A DNA stretch of 64,000 bases, taken from contig JADPXZ010000016.1 of NCBI GenBank assembly GCA_019009955.1, forward strand, positions 1 to 64,000, given 5' to 3'. This DNA is from Riptortus pedestris (taxonomy: Eukaryota > Arthropoda > Insecta > Hemiptera > Alydidae). Shown here in pieces: positions 59,311-64,000 of the stretch. Each line of letters begins with the position of its first letter. Within the stretch, counting starts at the first letter, position 1. Below the pieces are notes generated by a model. That model was not told where the DNA came from. It made no database searches and saw nothing but the letters and a program-made list of their open reading frames with translations. A program made the position numbers and the translations under genes.

Positions 59311-59890
59311 GTCCGTCACACAGGGGCCTTGTAAACTAAGCAGATTTCCCACCTGCTGCTATGGCACACTAGTAATGTTATCCCGCCATATATTCTCTAT
59401 TTCTACAGGCATTAACTAATATGAGTTTAGTGTTCAATACAAAAATTAAATAGTGAGTATGGTATAGAGCAAATATACATTTCCAGACAAGACCGAAAAA
59501 TCTTTCTTGATGGTGTCATCACAATACCTATTTGCATGTATCTCACATAATAATGGTCCGTTGAAGACAATAGTCACTATTCCAGCTTAAATATGTTTCA
59601 CGATGAATCGGCTTCCTGTTGACGTGCGGTCACTTAAAGTGGGAGTTTACTGAGGGCTGAAAGTTAAATAAATACGAATATCTCGGTTAATATTCGAGAT
59701 ATAGACAAAAAGTCCATCATACTGGAGCTGCGTTAACTAAACCAGATTTCCCATGTGCAGTTACAGCGCATTCTCAATGTCACCATATATTTTTATTTCT
59801 AAGTAAAAATCCGATGTGTAGTAGAGGGGCTTTACTCAAGGCTGAAAACACAAAAAAACTCCCTTAATCTATGAGCAACGAAAAAAAGTT
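59311..59890. repeat. R2 family, degenerate pieces
   Basis: AGTCCGTCACACAGGGGCC and AAGCAGATTTCCCACCTG near 59311, a body piece (AATATCTCGGTTAATATTCG), and a second end GCTGCGTTAACTAAACCAGA near 59729. Strongly diverged. Confidence 0.5.
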
Positions 59891-60820
59891 TAGAACAACA
59901 ATTGTAGAACATCAGTTATATTTAATTTATTTATGGACATCACATGAAAGGTGATTTGCCCTTTCAAAAAGTCAAAAATTGTACCAAGTGAAATAACAAA
60001 AGTAAAATAGATTAGAAATAACAACAAGTAACAATAACAAATATGAAAAAACAATGACAAATAACAAAAGTGAAATAAACATTTTAAAAGTGAACATAAA
60101 AAAAAAAAAAATGGTGATGTGTATAGTGGATGATCAATAGGAAATGAATGGCTGAAAATGGCACTTTTGCTAGTGATTATCGTAGTTTCTTCCCTTAATA
60201 TCATAATACATGTGTACATCATATAATATCGTGAACATAATTTTAACATAATGAACATAATTTTAAAAGGAGGTAATTGGCCAGATCCACCTCATATTAT
60301 TAATAAATATAATAAAAAACTTATAAAGTTTATCAAAAGTTGATTGTGAGGAATGGGAATTATAATTCAATATATTTACCTTACATAGACTCGTAAATTA
60401 AACATCGGTTGAGTTTAACTTTAATTGATTTGTTTTCATTTTATTTTTATTTTTATCATTTCATTATTAATTTTATTTGTAATTTATCTTTCTCATTTTA
60501 ATATCTTATTTTATTATTATTTTATATTATATTTGATTAGATGGTTGGTTAACGTGTATATATTGTAAAATAAAAATGTATTTAAACATAATCATTCATG
60601 TAATATGCCATGTGGCAATGGAACATATATTCAAAATAATAACTCCTCATAGGGTTGCTAAAAGGAGAAAAAAAATATACAGAAATAATATCATCATACA
60701 TATCTCAATCAAATGCATGTGTAGAAACGCATATAATACAATTAATGCATTTAATTTGAAATCTTGTTGCACACCACAGACTTAATTTGTATGTTAAAGT
60801 TTGTCATATATTTGAATTTT
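59891..60820. other. Very AT-rich region, no gene supported
   Basis: A 122-residue frame on the minus strand (59890 to 60258) is a run of Phe, Leu, Ile and Cys arising from AT-rich low-complexity DNA and has no gene-like features. The rest has only short frames. Confidence 0.4.
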
Positions 60821-60824
60821 GTGT

Positions 60825-61940
60825 AGGTATGAGAGTATGGGCTGCCTTCCGTCAAAAGGCAGGTAGGGCAAGTCCTGGTGTTGTCATTTTCGGCATTCTG
60901 TCAGTATTTGTCTTATCGTCAAGGGAATGTTACTAGTTGAGCAAGTAGCTCCGTCAGTCTTCGTCATTAAGTATCTACGTGATTTCCTTTCCCTCTCTTA
61001 CTGCAGCTGAGCCAACTCTCTTCTCGTTTTTAGACCCATCAGTAAACCACTCAGTGTGTTCCTGTTTTCCCTGTAAAAATTCGCTGAAGTGTAATATAAT
61101 TTGAATAGTGTACCAGATTTTTTATATTTTGTTAGTGATAAGTATGTGGTGTATTGAATAAGCCAAGGGAGATTCTTAGTTGCTTTTTGGGGACAAATAT
61201 TAAAGTTTGGCATGTTTAAATTGAGCTTTCAAGCCAGCCTTGTGCGCTTAATGGACAGTTATGAATTGGTCTCTGGTCATATAGACCTTCGTACTCATTC
61301 TCTAGTGCATTTTCAATGCACGAGAAATGTGGGAAATGATTTTATTTTATGGGAATATTTTGCTATTAAATATTTTCTTCTTTTGTCTAGAGAGGGTTGT
61401 ACAGCTTCTAACTCAAGACTGTCGATAGGGCTTGATCTGTATGCACTTAGTGCTAATCGCAAGCCTGAGTTGTGTATAGAGTTAAGCATATTAAGTACTG
61501 TGGGCATGACAGTCTAAAAGTGACCTTGTGTAGCAACGATACATGTCTAACATTACTTTTCTGTCAGCTCCCCATTTTGCATTGCTTAGAATCTTCACAA
61601 GATGTAGCGACTTCTTACATTTTCCGAGGAGGATCTTTAAATGAGGCACCCATGTCAGTCGTTGGTCGAATCGTATTCCTAAAAATGTCAATACATTTGT
61701 TTGAGGAATGGGGATATTGTAAAGTGTTAGTTGAAAGTGTGTATTTCGTCTTTTTTCTGATAAATAATATGTATTATGTTTTGTTGGTCGAGAATTTGAG
61801 TCCCACCTTGTCTGCCTATCTTTCCAGTAATGTAATGTTTGTATTGTATTCGTTCCTGTCCTTTTGCAAAACAGAATCAGAATAAAAAATTAGAATGTCA
61901 TCAACATACAGGCAGTATTGGACATCTCCTGCGATGTATA
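60825..61940 (-). pseudogene. I-group LINE, reverse transcriptase to RNase H fragment
   Basis: On the minus strand the pieces are, in order: LYVDDILIFYSDS with the YVDD catalytic pair (61898 to 61909), FLGIRFDQRLTWVPHL and LSNAKWGADRKVML (61691 to 61491), LNSIHNSGLRLALSAYRSSP (61490s to 61313), an RNase H start HTEWFTDGSKNEKRVGSAAV near 61040, and LTIRQILTEC near 60915, a typical C-terminal motif. The order reverse transcriptase, RNase H, C-terminal Cys motif fits the I group. The 5' part, including endonuclease, is missing, and frameshifts split the rest. It borders R2 at about 61945. Confidence 0.75.
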
Positions 61941-61944
61941 TGTA

Positions 61945-62770
61945 AGTTGTAGAACATCAACACCTTAACAAAATTGTTTCTATAAAATTCTTTTATCAGA
62001 CTCATAATAAAGGAGATATTTTGAAATTTTGACCACCCCCCCCCCTATTTCTTGTGCGATTTTAGCCATTAACGAATATGAACATTAAGAGTTGATTTAA
62101 ACGGTTCAACATTGAGAATGCTATAGACCAAATAACCGTTTTCGATTCAACACCGGAAAGCCTTACTTGAAAAAGTCATCATACTACGTATTTGCATATA
62201 TCTCACACAGTAAGAGTTCAAGGAAGACAATATTTGATACTTAAGCTTCGAATAAAGTAGTTCATAACATAACAGCTTATTATTAGCATAAGGTATTACT
62301 AATATGAAATGAGTAGGAGTTGGGGTTTACTGAAGACCGAAAACTAAAAAATGCAAATATCTTGGTTAATAATCAAGGTATTGAAAAAAACATATATAAC
62401 AATATTTATAGAGCATTACATTTAAAATAAGATTGATTCTATAGAAGTTTTCGGAGATATTTCGAATTATCGAAATTCTCCTCCGCAGGGCGAGGGTTTA
62501 CTGAAGGCAGAAGTCTAAAAATCAAATATGTCAGTTAATTATTATAATAGTGAAAACCCTTCAATAACAAATTTATAGAACAATAAATTTACAATAAGAT
62601 TGGACCTAAACGCTTTTTCTGCCAGACGTATAGTAACGGATAAATCCCTTTAAATATATGGGTGAGCTTACTGAAAGCTGTAGTTTAGAACGGACCTCAT
62701 TTTCATCATAGCCTGCGTAGGAGTGATGGATATTTAAGGAAAATGCTCGAAAAATCACATTAAACCATAA
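61945..62770 (-). repeat. R2 family, reverse copies
   Basis: Two or three middle modules in reverse (AGTAGGAGTTGGGGTTTACT, AATATCTTGGTTAATA, AGATTGATTCTATAG) followed by a palindrome-end module (GAACGGACCTCATTTTCATC) that lacks its palindrome. Confidence 0.55.
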
Positions 62771-63320
62771 AATATACAATGAGTAATGAGATTAGGGGTA
62801 CAATAGTGGATACACTGCTCAGGGTTTCACTTGTGATGATACTACCATGGCAAAGCATAATACGTTTGGGTGAAGTGGTACTTATGGGGAGGCTAACGCA
62901 AGAGATATATTTTTTTAGGAACACGTGTCGGCTCCAAGGGGTTGTCGAGCAAGCCGTTTTCAAGTGCAGATAATGTCGGCTGTCCTTTTAGATGAATGTT
63001 TACACAGTTCACCCACTGTGTGGCTGCGGTCCTTGAGTTAAAAGCCCTAATGAGATATTTACTGGTGGTTCAGCGATTTCTAATCTTTTATTGGATTGGG
63101 TATGCCTGAAGTAGGCCTTTGATTCCAGAGTAGATAAGCGGGCAAATCACTTAGTCTATTTGCGATGAATAGTTACAAGAACCTTCGATATTGTAGTATA
63201 TCTTCGATGATTTCTTCAGATACCACTTCTCTATCTCTCCCTTGTCCCGGTTTGGGTGTCGGTTAAATGAAAAACTCCGCAAGCTAAGCTACGTCCTAGG
63301 TTGACACATTACTGACCTTA
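62771..63320. other. Unclassified GC-richer segment
   Basis: About 550 bases less AT-rich than the flanking R2. Short frames run on both strands (64 to 67 residues) with no recognised motif. Probably a fragment of another element. Confidence 0.3.
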
Positions 63321-63558
63321 TTCTCTATTTCTAAAATCCGATAAATGGCAGTAGGAATTTACGGAAGGCTGGAAACAAGAAAGAACGAATAACTCGCTTA
63401 ATATTTAAACTACGGAATGTATAGAATAACAATTGCAGAGCATCAATAGATTAGCAAGAACAGTTCTGTAACACTTTTCATTACGTCTCATAATAATGAA
63501 GATATTTTGAATTTTCGAATCCGACATCCTCTAACCCCCTCTAATATTTCGTAAAATT

Positions 63559-63561
<3 letters not shown>
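63321..63561 (-). repeat. R2 family, middle module
   Basis: AATAACTCGCTTAATATTTA, GATATTTTGAATTTTCGAAT and a T-rich border to (TA)n. Confidence 0.5.

Positions 63562-63602
<41 letters not shown>
63562..63602. repeat. (TA)n microsatellite
   Basis: Pure TA run inside the R2 copy. Confidence 0.95.
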
Positions 63603-63607
<5 letters not shown>

Positions 63608-64000
63608 CATAATTTTGAACGGACCTCATTTTCGTCACCTCCTTGGTAGAATCAATGGACATTTGAGGAAATCTTTCGACCATCGCTTCTTGAGCACAAC
63701 CTGAAAAGCTGATTTTCCGAACGGGTTATCTGCTAAAAGTTCGTCAGGCAAGGGCTGCATAATCTAAGCAGATTTCCCACGTGCTCGTATAACAGACTAC
63801 TCATCTCATCTCACTATATTCCCTATTTCAAAGCCAAAAGTCCATAAGAAGTAATAAGGACTGAAAATCAGAAAGTGGAAGGAACCTCGTCAGCTGATTT
63901 TCCTAAGGGGAAACACGCTGAAACAGTACTTCTTGAAATTGCCAGAAGATTTGGTTCTATACTGGTTTTGATCTGACTCATTTTTTCGGAGATATTTTGT
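63603..64000 (-). repeat. R2 family, end modules running off the window
   Basis: TTTTGAACGGACCTCATTTT, a degenerate palindrome (GATTTTCCGAACGGGTTATC), then AAGCAGATTTCCCACGTGC and a second palindrome-like GATTTTCCTAAGGGGAAA near 63896. Confidence 0.6.

Noticed and set aside
59890..60258. 122-residue hydrophobic ORF on the minus strand as a membrane protein
   Set aside because: Low-complexity AT-rich DNA gives Phe/Leu/Ile/Cys runs; no ordered topology, no context, no splice support.
62760..62973. Overlapping ORFs of 64 and 67 residues on both strands
   Set aside because: No start context or motif, and neither continues; at most a fragment of an unknown element.

Overview
The window reads as nuclear DNA of an animal, most likely an insect. 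It is strongly AT-rich and has long (TA)n, (TG)n and (GA)n microsatellites, genes with GT-AG introns, and relics of the mobile elements usual in arthropods: a Penelope-like element, a Jockey-type LINE, I-group LINE pieces, Ty1/copia and piggyBac. The species cannot be fixed from the sequence. Host coding sequence is sparse; most of the 64 kb is repeats nested in repeats.

Two unnamed repeat families make up much of the window. Family R1 (about 1 to 3 kb) has one end with a CCCGG-type hairpin (CTAGCTCAGATACCCGGC...), internal blocks of about 300 bp repeated in tandem, and another end resembling the 3' tails of RTE-type retroposons (GGTTCAGCCGTTTATGCGTG, then (AAAC)n). Copies lie at 5.5-6.9, 7.6-9.4, 11.5-16.0, 16.7-21.4, 35.9-38.1, 44.7-46.0 and 46.6-54.2 kb; several abut (TA)n. 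Family R2 (about 0.9 kb when complete) has a TTTCCCTTAAGGGAAA palindrome at one end, a (TA)n tract inside and a GGGAAATCTGCTTAG... end; pieces lie all along the window. R1 copies appear to sit in the (TA)n tracts of R2 copies. Family boundaries were judged by eye.

Region by region: 1.1-1.9 kb holds a two-exon gene on the minus strand for a PRL (PTP4A)-like protein whose phosphatase loop has lost its catalytic residues. 2-21.5 kb is mostly R1 and R2. 21.5-22.5 kb is a decayed copia gag/protease piece. 22.8-31.4 kb is the least repetitive part: a broken ORF of about 500 codons on the minus strand (25.8-27.3 kb), several exon-like segments on the plus strand (27.5-31.0 kb), a MITE-like inverted repeat and a near-perfect hairpin. 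31.9-34.4 kb is a Penelope-like element with reverse transcriptase and GIY-YIG parts, carrying two small insertions. 39.8-41.2 kb is a piggyBac relic with TTAA duplications, nested in R2. 50.0-53.5 kb is a 5'-truncated Jockey LINE with a 10-bp target-site duplication, nested in R1. 54.3-56.8 kb is a very long inverted repeat. 57.4-57.7 kb is an intact ORF for a small secreted or membrane protein. 60.8-61.9 kb is an I-group LINE relic, and the remainder is R2.

No operon, CRISPR array, rRNA or tRNA was recognised. The only intact genes I would defend are the PRL-like gene and, less firmly, the small membrane-protein ORF. Everything mobile that I could translate is broken, so no autonomous element is present here.
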